Positions 50,645-63,100 are shown, counted from the stretch's first letter. The stretch is DNA of 64,000 bases from Chelonoidis abingdonii (GCF_003597395.2 NC_133777.1:61466864-61530863); one strand, 5' to 3'. Numbers and translations: made by a program. The notes: generated by a model from the letters alone, not told the origin.

Positions 50645-51469
50645 TGACATATAGCAAATATTAAATTGTACATATGAGCATTCACACTGAATGTGGTATA
50701 TTTTATATGGAACAGGATATACTAAGCAGGCATGGTTTTCAAAACTCCTTGCCAGAGCCCTGGCATGCAAACAAAAAAGTTAGAAAACCATCTTATCCCA
50801 CTCTTTGCAACTAAGACCACAAAGCCTAATGCAATTAGTTTGAATGAGTGGGTGTTATGATAACCAATCATAACAGACCAATAAATGTAATGCACTTACT
50901 AAATTTATCTGGAATAGGACACTGCTTGGCCAAAATGGTTTTGTTGGTACAAATGCTATCTTTTGACTCTGTACCGATCTTAGAATATTTAAAGAGTGTG
51001 TGCAAGTTTTAAAATTCTTAGCAAATGTTTGTGCTTTCAAAGTGCAAGAAAAAGTTTGTGCCTGCAAAATAGATAGAAAATCCAGCTTTCTGCATACGCA
51101 TAGGCCATGCTTATCAGTGCAATGCCATTCAAAGGAGTGGAATATAAAGAGTTACATTCCTTGATTGGATATATGTTATACATCTATAGGCAATTCAATG
51201 AGCTCAGGATTATAGGATTACAAAATTTGGAGGTACCATCAAGTTATTTTGGTTTAATAACAGTGAAGACTTCATGGGACAAAACAATAATCTGGGTTGT
51301 AACCAAGATGTGCACTTTTCACTCACTTTATCTCGGGCTCTTTGAATGTCAGCCAGGTCCACAATGTAAATTAGAGCGGCCCTCAGACAGCAGTCATGCT
51401 GCATTTACCCCACCCATGCCTACTGCTGGGTTCACAGGGTGGGGATGTGTGTAGCTGAGCAGCCTCTAT
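50645..51469. other. intronic sequence with one unproven exon candidate
   Basis: No repeat was recognised. A 72-base minus-strand stretch, 51398-51327, is bounded by atgcag and gtgagt and translates in phase 0 as HDCCLRAALIYIVDLADIQR plus ARDK. It lacks a pyrimidine tract and I do not recognise it as UNC13 sequence. Confidence 0.3.
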
Positions 51470-51745
51470 GAGTTTGTCTTCACAGCAAAGAAAAACCTGT
51501 GGTAGCCTGTTTCAGCTGACTTGGGCTCACTGACCTTGGGCTGTGAAGCTGTTTCTTTACTGTTTAGGCTTTCGGGCTTAGGCTGGAGCCTGGGCTCTAG
51601 AACCCTGTGGGTCCCAGAGTTTGGCCTCCAGGCTGAGCCCAGCAGTCTACGCTGCAGTGAAACAGCCCTACAACTCAAGCCCAGTGAGCCCGAGTTATCT
51701 GGCATGGGTCAGACGTGAGTCTTTCTTTACTGTGTAGACATACCC
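51470..51745. mobile_element. TIR MITE (276 bp) with 3-bp TSD
   Basis: The left end GAGTTTGTCTTCACAGCAAA and the right end, which reads GGGTATGTCTACACAGTAAA when inverted, form a terminal repeat of about 27 bases with a few mismatches. The flanks show tat at 51467-51469 and 51746-51748. The interior is an imperfect palindrome of gagcctgggctc-type words. The termini resemble those of the larger elements at 22008 and 57207, so the same transposase family may have moved all three. Confidence 0.8.
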
Positions 51746-52309
51746 TATGGCTCCACACTTTCAAAGGATCCTCCTAGGCCCAGGGCTGATCCAGTGGCTG
51801 GCTACGCTGGCTTTCAGGAAGTTTTGTACTGGGGGAGTAGTGTACAGCATCAAAGTATATCAGTGCATCAGGTCATTTATCTTTTATGGATATGTCAATC
51901 CATTTGTTTGTTAACATGCAAAGCACATGTTGCATTACTAAAAAACCAAAGTAACTTAAATAACAATGTTCAGTGGAAATGGGAAGCAATTACAGTGCTT
52001 TACCGTCATTTCCTTAACTGTTCTAAAACACTCAAGTCCACAATGTGACTAAATTTTGAGACAGTGGCACAATACTGACAATATAAAATCACAACAATCT
52101 TACAAGAGAATTTTTGTACTTATAAAAGGTCTATTATTTTGGCACTACTTCCAACAAGTTGTACTGACGTATGGCATATAACATTTGCTGGTTTTTAGGA
52201 AAGTTTTTATGTAGGGAATGTAGTGTAGCAAAGCCATAGTGTTCTCAATTCATGGCACTGACAAACGGCAGGGCTTGTGCTGGTTTGGTATTATAGGACA
52301 CTCTACGCA
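51746..52309. other. intronic sequence, nothing recognised
   Basis: No repeat or exon was seen. Confidence 0.4.
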
Positions 52310-52540
52310 ATGTAATAATAATACCTAGTTCACACAGAGTGCTTTTCCACCAGTCAGTGTCAGAGCACTTCACAAAGGAGGTGTCTCATCCTCATTTTAC
52401 AGATAGGGAAACAGAGGCACAGAGAGATGAAGCAACTACCCAAGGTAACAGTAATGGAGTGGCAGAGCCAGGAAGAGAACCCAATTCTCCTTAGTCCTAA
52501 TCCAGTGTTCTATACACTAGGCCACACTGTCTCCTAATAG
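52310..52540 (+). repeat. MIR/CORE-type SINE, near full length
   Basis: It contains tcctcattttacagataggg then aaacagaggcacagagagat then cccaaggtaacagtaatgg then ggcagagccaggaagagaac, in the same order as MIR, ending ctaggccacactgtctcc. It is a clear member of this ancient amniote SINE group, antisense to UNC13. Confidence 0.85.
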
Positions 52541-52839
52541 AGCAGTAACCAATCAGGCAACTTCTTTGCCCATACACACTGTTGTTGCAGATGACCACAT
52601 AAATGCCAAGACATAGGTGCTAAGATACTACAGGGAGCAGTGCGGGATAAGAACACAGATAGAAGAGTTTTATAAAACCCATGCAAGCTTTTCTTGTGCT
52701 AATGTTACTTGTACTAACATTTTAAGAAGATTGATTCCTACACTTTCAGAGTTGCGTAGACTTCAACTGCCAACAAATGATTGATTTCAAGGGCCAAAGT
52801 TATCTCTGGAGTAACTTGGCTAAACTTGAGAGTTACAGC

Positions 52840-53470
52840 ACATTAAAGGAGCCTCGGGTGCACTAGCTCACTACCCGTCCACACTGACAAGGCATGTAGA
52901 GCGCTTTGACTCCACGGCTAGAGTGCTCCTGGTACTCCACCTCGGTGAGTAGAAAAACATTTGATGCACCCCTGCTGGAGTGCTCCAACGTCAGTGTGAA
53001 CAAGGTGTTACATTACTGCACTGTGATCAGCCTCCAGAAACCTCCCATAATCCCCTTAAGTCAAGTGGCCACTCTTGTCATTGTTTTGGATACGCCCTTT
53101 GAAAGCTCCGTTTGACAGCCAGCATGCTTATCTGCTCCAGGACAAAGCAACCATTATTGTGGAATGCTGTGTGTGAGAGAGAGAGATGTGTGTGTGGGGG
53201 GGAAGGGGATGTCTGCTGCTGTCTGAACTTATAAGATAGCTTGCTGACATGCTCTCAGCCCCCCAAAAACCCACTCTCTCTCCCCCCACATACACACAAC
53301 ATACTCCCTGTCACACTCCACCCCATCCCCCACATTTGAAAAGCACGTTGTAGCCACTTGCATGCTGGGGTAGCTACCACAATGCACTGCTCTCTGTGGC
53401 CATTGCAAGAGCTGCTAAAGGGAATATTATGGTGGATCAAATCCCTTTTGATATAGATCATCCACCACAT
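52840..53470. mobile_element. probable DNA transposon remnant
   Basis: Blocks such as cgtccacactgacaaggcat, gtagagcgctttgactccac and gtactccacctcggtgagta, and later ttgtagccacttgcatgctg, match a CpG-rich turtle repeat I recall. The ends and TSD were not established. A (GA)n/(GT)n run with poly-G occurs at about 53170-53210 and a C-rich run at 53260-53330. Confidence 0.4.
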
Positions 53471-54479
53471 TCAGAGGGTATTGCATAAGGAGTAGTGGAT
53501 ATCCAAAAATTAAGTGTCTGGTATAGGTTTTTATTCTTTAACAGGTGATGAAGTGTGAAGTCTGGTCTGATGTGCTCCTGACAGTTTGATAGAGATGGAA
53601 ATGAAGTCCAACGATTATCCCCCTTTTAAGGAAAAGAGTAAATTATTGGTGGAACAGACTGTCATAGAGAGAAGACAAAATGACCTGTGGGCCCTAACTT
53701 TTCAAATCTATTTAAAAAATGGAACATGAATGCATGACCCATTCATTCCCCAACTGCTTGGGTTCCATTCATAGTTCTATAGCGTGTGGGCTGGATCCCG
53801 AAAGAAATTGGTAATCTGATTAATTGTTAAGTGTTGTGGCCCCATGACCATAGCAAATTTTGTATCAGCCATGGAAATGGTTGTTAACAGGTTAACGTCA
53901 AACACTTTTTTCCTACCAATTCTTAATTTACATAATATTCCCGTCTTGATAAATATTTCTGCCTCATTAACTCCTTCTTAAATAATACAGTTATTTTTTA
54001 CCCAAAACAGAGCACAGTTACTTAAAATTAGTTGCCACATTTCATAAAGTTGCATTAATTCAAGATTATTAAATATATCATTAGTGGTTGGACTAATTCT
54101 GAATGTTAAATATAGGCAGAATAAATTTGCAGAACTAAAAAATTCAAGAAATATTTTGTACATCTTTATTTGGTTTCAAGATACTACCCACCTAAAACTG
54201 TCACGAAGTTTTAAAATGTCCAAAGCTTGGAAATGTGTCAAAGAGCCTGTGAATTCTGCATGGCTGCTTTCTATATAATGGGTCAGCTATTCCCATCTGA
54301 AATTTAACCTGAAACAAAATGTGCTACTAAGGAGACAACCTTGTTAACTGTAAATTTGCTAGAGTTTGCACAGGAAACTGCAGGATGCACATTTATTTTT
54401 TTAGGACTCAGCAGAACCTTCGATTTTCACTAATAATTTAGCATGGATTCTTGGCCATCCTCCTTTATACTAAAACAAA
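53471..54479. other. intronic sequence, nothing recognised
   Basis: No repeat or exon was seen. Confidence 0.4.
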
Positions 54480-55500
54480 CAGCGGTGTGACAGTCAGTAT
54501 CTTTATGTTCACCACTTTTACAAGACAATGATACATTTCATACAAAGTATGACTTGTGAGGTATCATTTGAAAACTCAGTCTGCTAAACATTATTGTCCT
54601 GATAAAATATATGTGGCAACATTTTATGTAAACTTATAAAGTTCTACTGTATAAGACATGTTTCAAGTTTGGGAGACAGCTTCAAACCAATTCCTCAGAA
54701 AGAAAAGGCTAGTCAACAACCCAGCCAGGTGTCACCATAATCAAATGGAGTATCACCTGGTTAAATAGCCATTCTTTGGCAGGAAGAAGGTTGTGAGTGA
54801 GAAATTTACATCTTCGCAATGGAACAGCTGGAAGTTCCTGTGCAAAGAGACTGTTGCTTGAATCCCAGCTGGAAATGATTCTCAACGAGGAGGAAGAGAT
54901 ATAAAAATGAAGAACAGAGGCCTGAAATCACCTCTCTCTGCTCATCCCTGATCATGGTGTCAACAACACTTGAAAGACAAAAGAAACATCATTGAACTGG
55001 TCATGGCTGAAAGAAATCCAGCCGGACTGCTGTAAGCATGTGGTGGGAGAAACCTTTTTGCTTTAATTACACTTAGCTTTTTAAATTAGGCATTAGCTTG
55101 CATTTTACCTTTTATTTCTTTGTAATCAATTTTGACCTTCATGCCTCATTACTTGTAATCACTTAAAATCTAGCTTTCTGTAGTTAAAAAACTTGTTTTA
55201 TTGTTTTATCTAATCCAGCGTTTTTTAATTGAAGTGTTTGGGGAGCTCCATTTAAGATAACAAGGCTTGTGCAGTACAAGAAACAAACTTCTGGGGGAAA
55301 GTCTGGGACCGGGATTTTGCTGGTGTTGCTTTGCAGTATAATGCAAGAGTGGCTGATTGGCTGAAGAACTCTTGCAGTATATCTGGGGGTAACTGACATG
55401 CTGAAGACTGTGTGAACAGACCAGGAGTGGCAGCACTCACAATGAAGCAGTGTAAAATGCACCCCAGGTAGAAAACTGAGAGGACATAGCTATCTAATAG
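54480..55500 (+). repeat. LTR-like dispersed repeat
   Basis: It contains tgaagtgtttggggagctcc followed by aagataacaaggcttgtgca and cttctgggggaaagtctggg. I associate these blocks with a common turtle LTR-type repeat. No TG/CA boundary with TSD was confirmed and no coding region is present. Confidence 0.35.
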
Positions 55501-56933
55501 CCCAGATTGTACCCTGGGTAATGTGATAAGGCGCTAAAGCAAATTTCCTGCATATGTGGTTTCTTACACTTGCCTATTGTATTGATAAAAAAATTGTGCT
55601 TCAGTTCCCATGCTCCTACCTCTTTTTTTCACTGAGAGATTAATCTTGTTTTGATTAGGGATCATCTTTTTTTTTTTTTCTTCCAATACCCTTCTCAGTA
55701 GGCTAATTTGTATTTCTGCAGTACAGATATACACACACAAACACATACACTTGTGAGAATTTTATATTAATGGCTAGTGGCTGAGTGTTTTTTCTCTGTT
55801 TATGGAGCTCCCTGGCCTGTCATTCCCAACAGTTCTGCTTTGAATGTGGGGATTGTTGTTCTATTATTGAGTTTTCATTGCACCATTGACAGGCAAACTT
55901 GTTGAACACCCTTTCATGATGTAGACTTGAAGAGATTAACAGCTTTCAATTTTGTATAAAACTAGTTTTGCTTTAACCAATATAAGGTCTTGTTTTCTGC
56001 TGAAAATCATATGTTTTGTTGTGCCTTCCATGAGCTCAACAGGAAACTATTTTCACTTTGCTAGGAAACCACTGACAGGCTTTATTGGTTTTTGTTTCTT
56101 TGTATGTACTAGTTCAATAAGGCAAACTGGCCAGTAGAGTTTGTTCTTGGAATGTTTAAGGATTCAGAATTCCAGTTCAAGGGGAAATGTTTTAGTGGCA
56201 CTTTGAAAAGAAAAAGGTTGAACATGAATGCACTTTCCTTCAAGAAATTCACTTGACAGGAAAACATAACATTGAATATGGGCTATGCAGGTGAAGTATT
56301 TTTATGCTTCACTTCATCACTGAGGGCAAAATCTTGAGTTCTTTCTTCATGCCTTACTCCGGGTAAAGGACTTGACCTGAAATTCACCCAAAGGCCTAAT
56401 TTAAGACCTTAATGCAGGACTTAAAGGTGACTTGCAAAGGGTTTTGTGAAAATTGGGCTTGTGCCTTTTTTACTACTTTATGGTATACGAGGAGGACAGA
56501 ACTGTTCAAAGCGTTTTTTTATTGCTTGTGTTTTATCTTATTGATAACAGGAATGTGAAATCTGGTCTTTTCTGATTTAGCTAGAGAACCTGTAGGAGGC
56601 TTTACTGATGTCTATAAGCTTAATACCTTTAATAGACGGACTGAGCATGTGGAATCTTTAATAAACCCTTCCTTTATCCAAAATGTTAATTAGTTTTATA
56701 TGCGGAGTAGACCTTATGAAAAACACTTTAAACAGACACTAAAAATCCCCTTCCAATTGCTCAACTTTCATTCTATTGGCTCTTGCAATGGCACCAATTC
56801 ATTAATATTCTTCATGTGTGTAGAATTAATCTAATAATGTTAAGTCTTAATGGAATGCTTAGCATGGTTTTTAAGCTATGGACAATGAGAATGACTTGGC
56901 CATTTACAAGATTTGAAATGGACTGGTGACCAT
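55501..56933. other. intronic sequence, nothing recognised
   Basis: This is AT-rich with a T-run at about 55668-55679 and a short (AC)n at 55730-55750. No exon or element was recognised. Confidence 0.4.
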
Positions 56934-56938
56934 TTATC

Positions 56939-58920
56939 TGAAGGGCCAAAATCCCAATAACATGTATGTAAGATCTCGACCACAGTCTCTGTTAAGAATC
57001 TTTCACATAGGCCCATACTCCATGGCCCAGTCTGAGGCATGAGGCCTACTTAACAATGGACAATACATGGCTAAAGAATGCTGGGATAAGCAAGAGACAG
57101 CCTTGTTTGTCTCACTTACACATAAAATAAGCTGAGACAGCGTAACTTCAGGTGGAGAGCAGTGACTGGGAAGTTTACCAGGAGTTACAGGCACACAACT
57201 CACTGAGGGTACGTCTACACTGCACGATTATTTCGAATTAGCTTAAACCGATATTACAAAACAGATCTAATAAAATCGGTTTAGCGCGTCCACAGTGGGA
57301 TCCCGAAATCGATTGTTTGCGTCCATGGTCCAAAGCTACCATCGATTTCAGGAGCGGTGCACTGTGGGTAGCTGTTCCTCAGCTATCCCATAGTTCCCAC
57401 TTCCGTGTTGAGAGCACAGTGCCTGATGGGGCAGAAAACACTGCCCCGGGTGGTGCTGGGTACAGCCTCACCCCTCCCTTTGTGAAGGCAGCAGACAACC
57501 CTTTGGCGCCTTTTTCGCGGAGTGCATTGAGCAAACGCCATAGCACAGCAATCTTTCCCTTTTTTTTTTCACGTGGTGGTGGGGGGAAATAAACTGAGGA
57601 GCTGTTCCCTGAACCACGCCAGACACTGTGTTTGAACCTACAGACATTGGGAGCTCAGCCAAGAATGCAAATAATTTTCAGAGACTGCTGTGGACTGTGG
57701 GATAGCTGGAGTCCTCAGTACCCCCTCCCTCCCTTCATGAGCGTCCATTTGAGTCTCTGGCTTCCCGTTACGCTTGTCACGCAGCGCTGTGTATCCTGGA
57801 GTTTTTTATTCAAACGCTTTGGCATTTCGTGTTCTGTAACGGAGCTGGATACAACAGATTTGTCTCCCCATACAGCGATCAGACCTAGTATCTCCCGTAC
57901 GGTCTATGCTGGAGCTCTTTTTCGATTTCAAACTGCATCGCCAGCCGTGCTGATCAGAGCTCCACGCTGGGCAAGCAGGAAATGTAATTCAAAAGTTCGC
58001 GGGGCTTTTCCTGTTTACCTGCCCGCTGCATCCGAGTTCAGATTGCTGTCCAGAGCGGTCAGTGCTGCACTCTGGGATGCCGCCCGGAGGCCAATAACGT
58101 CGATTTCCGTCCACATGAACCCTAATCCGAGTTATCACTATCGAATTTAGCGCTACTCCTCTCGTTTGGGAGGAGTTCCGAAATCGATTTAAGGAGCCGT
58201 TTAACTCGATATTAATGACGACGTCGTGTGAACGGATACAGCGTTAAATCGGTATATCGGCCATTAAACCGATTTAAAGTCGCAGTGTAGACCTGGCCTG
58301 AGAGAAGCCTTAAAGTCTGCTCCCTTTTGCAGGAAGAAGATAACACCACATACTCCCCAAATGCCAACCAGAGTGCAGGGAGAGGCCTAACACGATAGCA
58401 TGAGTTACGGCATCCTCCCTTTCACAGATGCATCCTCCCTCACAGATGTAGAAACGCAGGGGTAACCATAAACAATTGCCATTGCTGTGTACTGTCTACT
58501 GTTCTTTTTGTTTTACACCCTCCAGGAACGTTTCTGTAGGCCAACCTGTCTAGAAAGAGGCACTGTCATTTCTATGGACCTGAAATCAGGACTTAACTTA
58601 TACATTCAAGAGGAGAATTTTGAGGGAGAACACCTGTGTATTAGCAAACATTAACCTGAGCTATGGGCGGAGCCATTATGTAATCTTTTAGACTATTGGT
58701 TTATTGTGCTAATTTCATCTTGCTGCTAGAACCTATCCAGGGGCTCAGGAACTCCAACCCCATTGCTTCTCTCCACCCATTGGCACTCTATATAATCTAT
58801 TGTAATCAATTGCTTAGCAGTGTCTCACTGAGCCTAATAAGCAAAGTGACACTCCGCCAGCGCTGTGCATAATAAACCCTCACGCTTGACTCTACACGGT
58901 GTCGAACATGTGTTCTTTCA
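56939..58920 (+). mobile_element. solo LTR of an endogenous retrovirus-like element, split by a DNA transposon
   Basis: The unit starts TGAAGGGCC and ends TTCTTTCA, with the 5-bp duplication ttatc at 56934-56938 and 58921-58925, as expected for TG...CA LTRs. A TATA-like ctctatataatct (about 58787) precedes a polyadenylation signal aataaa (58871-58876). Immediately after the CA end comes the TSD, with no primer-binding site, so this is a solo LTR and no viral gene is present. Without the inserted transposon (57207-58298) and one copy of its TSD it is about 890 bases. It must predate that transposon. Confidence 0.82.
57207..58298. mobile_element. non-autonomous TIR DNA transposon, copy 2 (1092 bp), 3-bp TSD
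   Basis: It has the same ends as the element at 22008-23234: GGGTACGTCTACACTGC on the left and GCAGTGTAGACCTGGCC on the right. The TSD is tga at 57204-57206 and 58299-58301. The first about 130 bases differ from copy 1 at only a few positions; the interior differs mainly by short indels. The 172-codon plus frame at 57632-58150 is not shared in frame with copy 1. It sits inside a solo LTR. Confidence 0.9.
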
Positions 58921-58925
58921 TTATC

Positions 58926-61348
58926 TAATAATTCCTGTGCATTGAAATAAATCAACCTAACTTTTCCTAACATGTAGCTATGGATAGTAGTGATTAGTTG
59001 CTTTTCACAGTCTAGCTTTGAATGCTTAACAACATTACTATTTAAATAAGTTTTATCCCCAAGGAAAACACTCCAGTAGCAAAGCCACTACAATTAGAGA
59101 ACTTGAAGAATGAGCAACTAATAATTTACAGTGGAGATGCACGTTGTTGTTTGTAGTTCAGTACTGCCCAAAGGCCCCATTAACGGAAACTGCTAAGAGC
59201 ACAGTTCCTGAATGTTATCATCTCAGGAGACAGCACCCAAGATCTCCTATTTAAGCATGCACTTCATGCATCACCACCATAATTGTTTCATTTTCCCTCT
59301 TACTGGGTGTATCTGTATATTCTGTCTCCCAGGGGAATCTCCTTGGTCTATTTCCCACTATTCTTAGGTGTAGCTCCACCTCAAAAATCTCAAACATTCC
59401 AAGGGAAAACCATAAAAAGTTAGAGGGCCACATATACCACTCCTGCAAGAAACCCATGAAAAAAGGGACACAGGAATCAGGAAAAGCTGTTTCTCTCTCA
59501 GGTGAGAGGGTCTTTAAGGGGCACTGACTGGTTACTGGGAGGCCAAACAGGATCTGGAGCAAGACCTGATAACTTTAGAATCAGGGAGGTGCAAAGGAGG
59601 AGCTGGTACATCTGAACTAACCCCCTCCATAGGGTCATCTGCATGAGTTATTGCCTCTTTAGGTAGTATGGACTCTGTAGTCCATATTACCCAAAGTAGT
59701 TGGTTGCTGTGGATTGGTTGGTCTCCTGTTCCACTCCTTTCCATGTTGGCCCTGCCCCTAACACAGCTCTAAGGGAAGGAATTCTGTGGGGTCCCACAGA
59801 GAAGAGGATGATTCCTTGGAGTCATGCACCTTCCCTCTCGCCTCCAGGAAAGATCAGTGGAATCTCAGTTCCTTCTGTTCACAGTCTGGGCCAGAATTAA
59901 TTATACTCTCTATTATGGAGCCTATACTAAGTCAACACCCAAACCTTAGTGTGATCTACTCACATCACTCAGGTGTGTGAAAAAAAGATGTGTGCTAGAC
60001 TGTTATAAATCTCTTCAAAACATGTTATTTTTTAGAACAGAACATATTTTTTAGGTAAACAGCTCTTTTGGGGCAGATCTAACCAGGCAAACTCAACAAT
60101 GAAAGAATCCTGATATACTGAAAGTGAAAACCATTTACTGCGCTGGTAAATGCAAACTCAGTTGTGGCTGTTTCTGCCCAAATTGCTGTTCCTGTTCTGC
60201 CCGCATGTACTGAGAATGCATCTCAGTGCTTTCTTACAGACCGAAAGACCCTGCTTTGAGCAGATAATAAATGTGACTTTTGAAAAGGTGAATTTGGAAA
60301 CATTCCCAGTATATGCAGTACATCTGCCTCTCTAATTTATGCCTCAGAAGATGAGCCTGAATAAGGCAGCAGTGAAGATGATGATTAAATAACTTGAGAG
60401 GAAGATACTCTCCCTTTCTCTGAAACAACTGCGGATAAATTCTGGCCAGTCTTGAAAACACTATATAAAACCAGTGAGCCAAAAATTCACATCTACATAT
60501 TCCATTCCACAGCCCATAACAGCACTCAGCGACTCAGAAGACTTATTCTAACTGCTCTCTCTTCCTGTGGTCTTAGCAGATGGTCCCTTGGCAGTGCAAC
60601 CAGTGTGGTTTCCAGTGTATATGAATGGGGCCAGAAGGGCCTATGGTGCTTGCACCTTCGTGGGGAGGAATCCATGGATTCTTTGGTGTTTCCTTTTGTG
60701 GGCAGAGGCCAGCCTGGTGAACATGGAGCACTTCTTCAGCCATTTCTCCTCTTCCCACCTGCTTATTTATTTGGATTGTTACTGGGCTGAGAACCTTGCC
60801 TGGGAAAATCTGTACATGCTTTTCAGCACTGATGGAGCCACACTGGTGGTAGGAGCAGTGAAGGGCATAGCATAGCCAGGGCATTGCCACTATCATCACC
60901 ATGCTACATGGGTTAGGTGGCATTGTAGTAAAAATGCAAGCATCTGTCTATACCACAACTTCTACTATGACTGGTACAGAAACATGTTTATGAAGTTATC
61001 CATGGATAGTAAACACATCCTAATAATTTGGTTCCCTTTTTCATATAATTGCAGTTTACATATGAACTAAACTAAGAGCAGTTCAATGAGGCCACTACTG
61101 AACCCACATTTTGTAAATCCAGTGGGCTCAATTAGCTATTTAATACTAGCCTGACTATTTCTTGTTCTGCATAAACTGAACATTTGGGTAGTAAATGCAA
61201 ACATAAATCCTCTGCATCCTCCATTCCCAAATCCAGACTGTCTCATTCAGTACAGAAAGACATATCTGAGCACCATCATAGGGGCAGTAAGATAACAAAG
61301 TTCTTCACAAATGGGCAGGTTTTTTCCAAGCTATATTTGATAACACTG
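58926..61348. other. intronic sequence, nothing recognised
   Basis: Several overlapping frames up to 116 codons near 60450-60920 occur on both strands, but none shows a known domain or good splice signals. No mobile element was recognised. Confidence 0.35.
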
Positions 61349-61356
61349 AGTACAGC

Positions 61357-63092
61357 CAGGACCAGCTCCAGGCTCTAGCTTATCAAGCCGGTGCTTGGGG
61401 CAGCAACTCGGGAGTGGGGCGGCACTTTCAGGGATTAGGCGGCAATTTGGCAGAGGGTCCTTCACTCCCGCTTGGAGCGAAGGACTTCGTGCTAAATTGC
61501 CGCAGATCCAGGGCCAGCTCTAGGTTTTTGCTGTCCCAAGCAAAAAAAATTTTGGCTCCCCCCGTCTCAGCCCTGGGCTCCCCCCCGTACCCGCCTGCTG
61601 CACCAGCCCTGGGCTTTCCCCCCCTCCCCACATCCTACTGCCCCAGCACTGGGCTTCCCCCTTTCCCCACCCATGGCTCCTGCTGCCCCAGTCCTGGATT
61701 CTCTCCGCCACACCTGCACCCTCCTTCCGCCGCAGCCCTGGATCACTGGTAACTCGCTCCCAGGGCGGGTCATTTAGCAGGAATTTTGGATGTGCACAAA
61801 ACACAAACAGGATTGGTTCCCATATGGTTACAGAGCTGCAGTAAAGTGGAACAATTTTCAGCTTGTGTGATTGGAGGATATCTGGATGCATATTATAAGA
61901 CTGTCCTCCATAAATGAGGAAAAGTTGAAGTGCCTTTAATTATTCCTTTTGTTTCGACTCTTTTTTCTAATGGGGACTTTGCCATGCCAATATCAACTGT
62001 CTGCCCTTCAAACAAACAAGACACACAAACAAAAGGCAATCGCTGTTGAAAAATAGCAATTCCAGTCTTAAACCCCTGGGAGAAGCATTTTCTTGCTCAA
62101 TTTTATCCTAACTTTTTCTAACAAGCAAGTTAACACTGGATCAGTATATTTGATTTGGGATAATGAAGTAACAGCTGGCACAAATTGAGCTTGAAGCACT
62201 CCTTTAATTCTGAGGAGTCCTGGAAATGCTGGTAAGGCAGGTGCTGGGGGAAAGGGGGGTGTGTGAGCTCCCGTGGGGAGCACGGCAAGCATGTAGCAGC
62301 CAGCGGTGTCTGGCAGCTAAGCCGGCGCAGACACGCTGGGTATGAGTGGCATGGTAAAGGGGGCTGGGGGAATTGGAGAAGGGGTAGAGGGTTCCGGGGG
62401 GGGGCAGTCAAAAGGACAGGGAGTGGGGGGGTTAGATGGGTCACGGGGTTCGAGGGTAGTCAGGGGACAGGCAGCGGTTGGATAGGTATGGGAAGTCCAG
62501 GGGTTTGTCCAGGGGACAGGTGGGGGTGTGATCCAGGGGGGAAGTTGAAGGGATGTCTCAAGGAGGGGGCGTTTGGGGAGCACGGAGAAGGGAGGTTTAG
62601 CATAGGGGGCTGGGGTCCCAGGAGGGGGCAATCAGGGGACAGGGAGTGGGGGGGTTGGATGGTTGGGGTTTCTGTGGGGGGCAGTCGGTAGGGGTGGATG
62701 AATGGCAGGATGGGGCTTCCATCCCCCTTTTGGAGTGTCCTGTTTTTTGAATGTTAAAATATGGTATCCCCTACCTTCACAGCACTCCAGCATGCTGGCC
62801 GCATGACGTCCCCACTCAATTTCTTTCCTGTTGATAGTGGCCAAGGGAATGCTAGGAAATGTAGTTCTTTCCCTGCTCCAGGGCTGGTTCTATAGGCAGG
62901 GAGCTAACCAAGGAACTACAGCTCCCAGAGCCCCCTGTTGGTTCTCAGCTCCCTTGCTAGATCCCTGCCGCCCCTGCAAATGGGCTGCCCCAAGCTGGTG
63001 CCTAGAGCCGCCCCTGCGCAGATCGCAATCACGGCTTTTTTATTATTATTTATTGGCTGCTTGGGGCAGCAAAACCCCTGGAGCCGGCCCTG
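61357..63092. mobile_element. outer hAT MITE with near-perfect 8-bp TSD, interrupted by a second hAT
   Basis: It starts CAGGACCAGCTCCAGGCTC and ends CTGGAGCCGGCCCTG, an inverted repeat. The flanks are agtacagc at 61349-61356 and agtacatc at 63093-63100 (seven of eight match). Removing the inner element leaves about 220 bases (61357-61508 plus 63025-63092) with further inverted sub-terminal words: gtgcttggggcagcaa on the left, and gctgcttggggcagcaaaac on the right. Confidence 0.85.
61509..63016. mobile_element. inner hAT element (1508 bp) with perfect 8-bp TSD
   Basis: It starts CAGGGCCAGCTCTAGG and ends CCTAGAGCCGCCCCTG, typical hAT termini. The duplication cgcagatc is exact at 61501-61508 and 63017-63024 and comes from the outer MITE. 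The left third is C-rich (61555-61740); 62220-62710 is strongly G-rich with many GGGG runs. Overlapping frames of 100-142 codons on both strands are low-complexity Gly/Arg or Pro/Leu translations of this skew, and no transposase motif is visible. It is either non-autonomous or a deleted copy. Confidence 0.88.
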
Positions 63093-63100
63093 AGTACATC

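Noticed and set aside
57632..58150. 172-codon plus-strand open frame inside a TIR transposon, possible transposase.
   Set aside because: The homologous copy at 22008-23234 does not keep the frame, and no DDE, HTH or zinc-finger pattern is visible.
62263..62691. 142-codon Gly/Arg-rich plus frame and Pro-rich minus frames.
   Set aside because: They are low-complexity translations of a G-rich transposon interior; no domain, and frames open on both strands.
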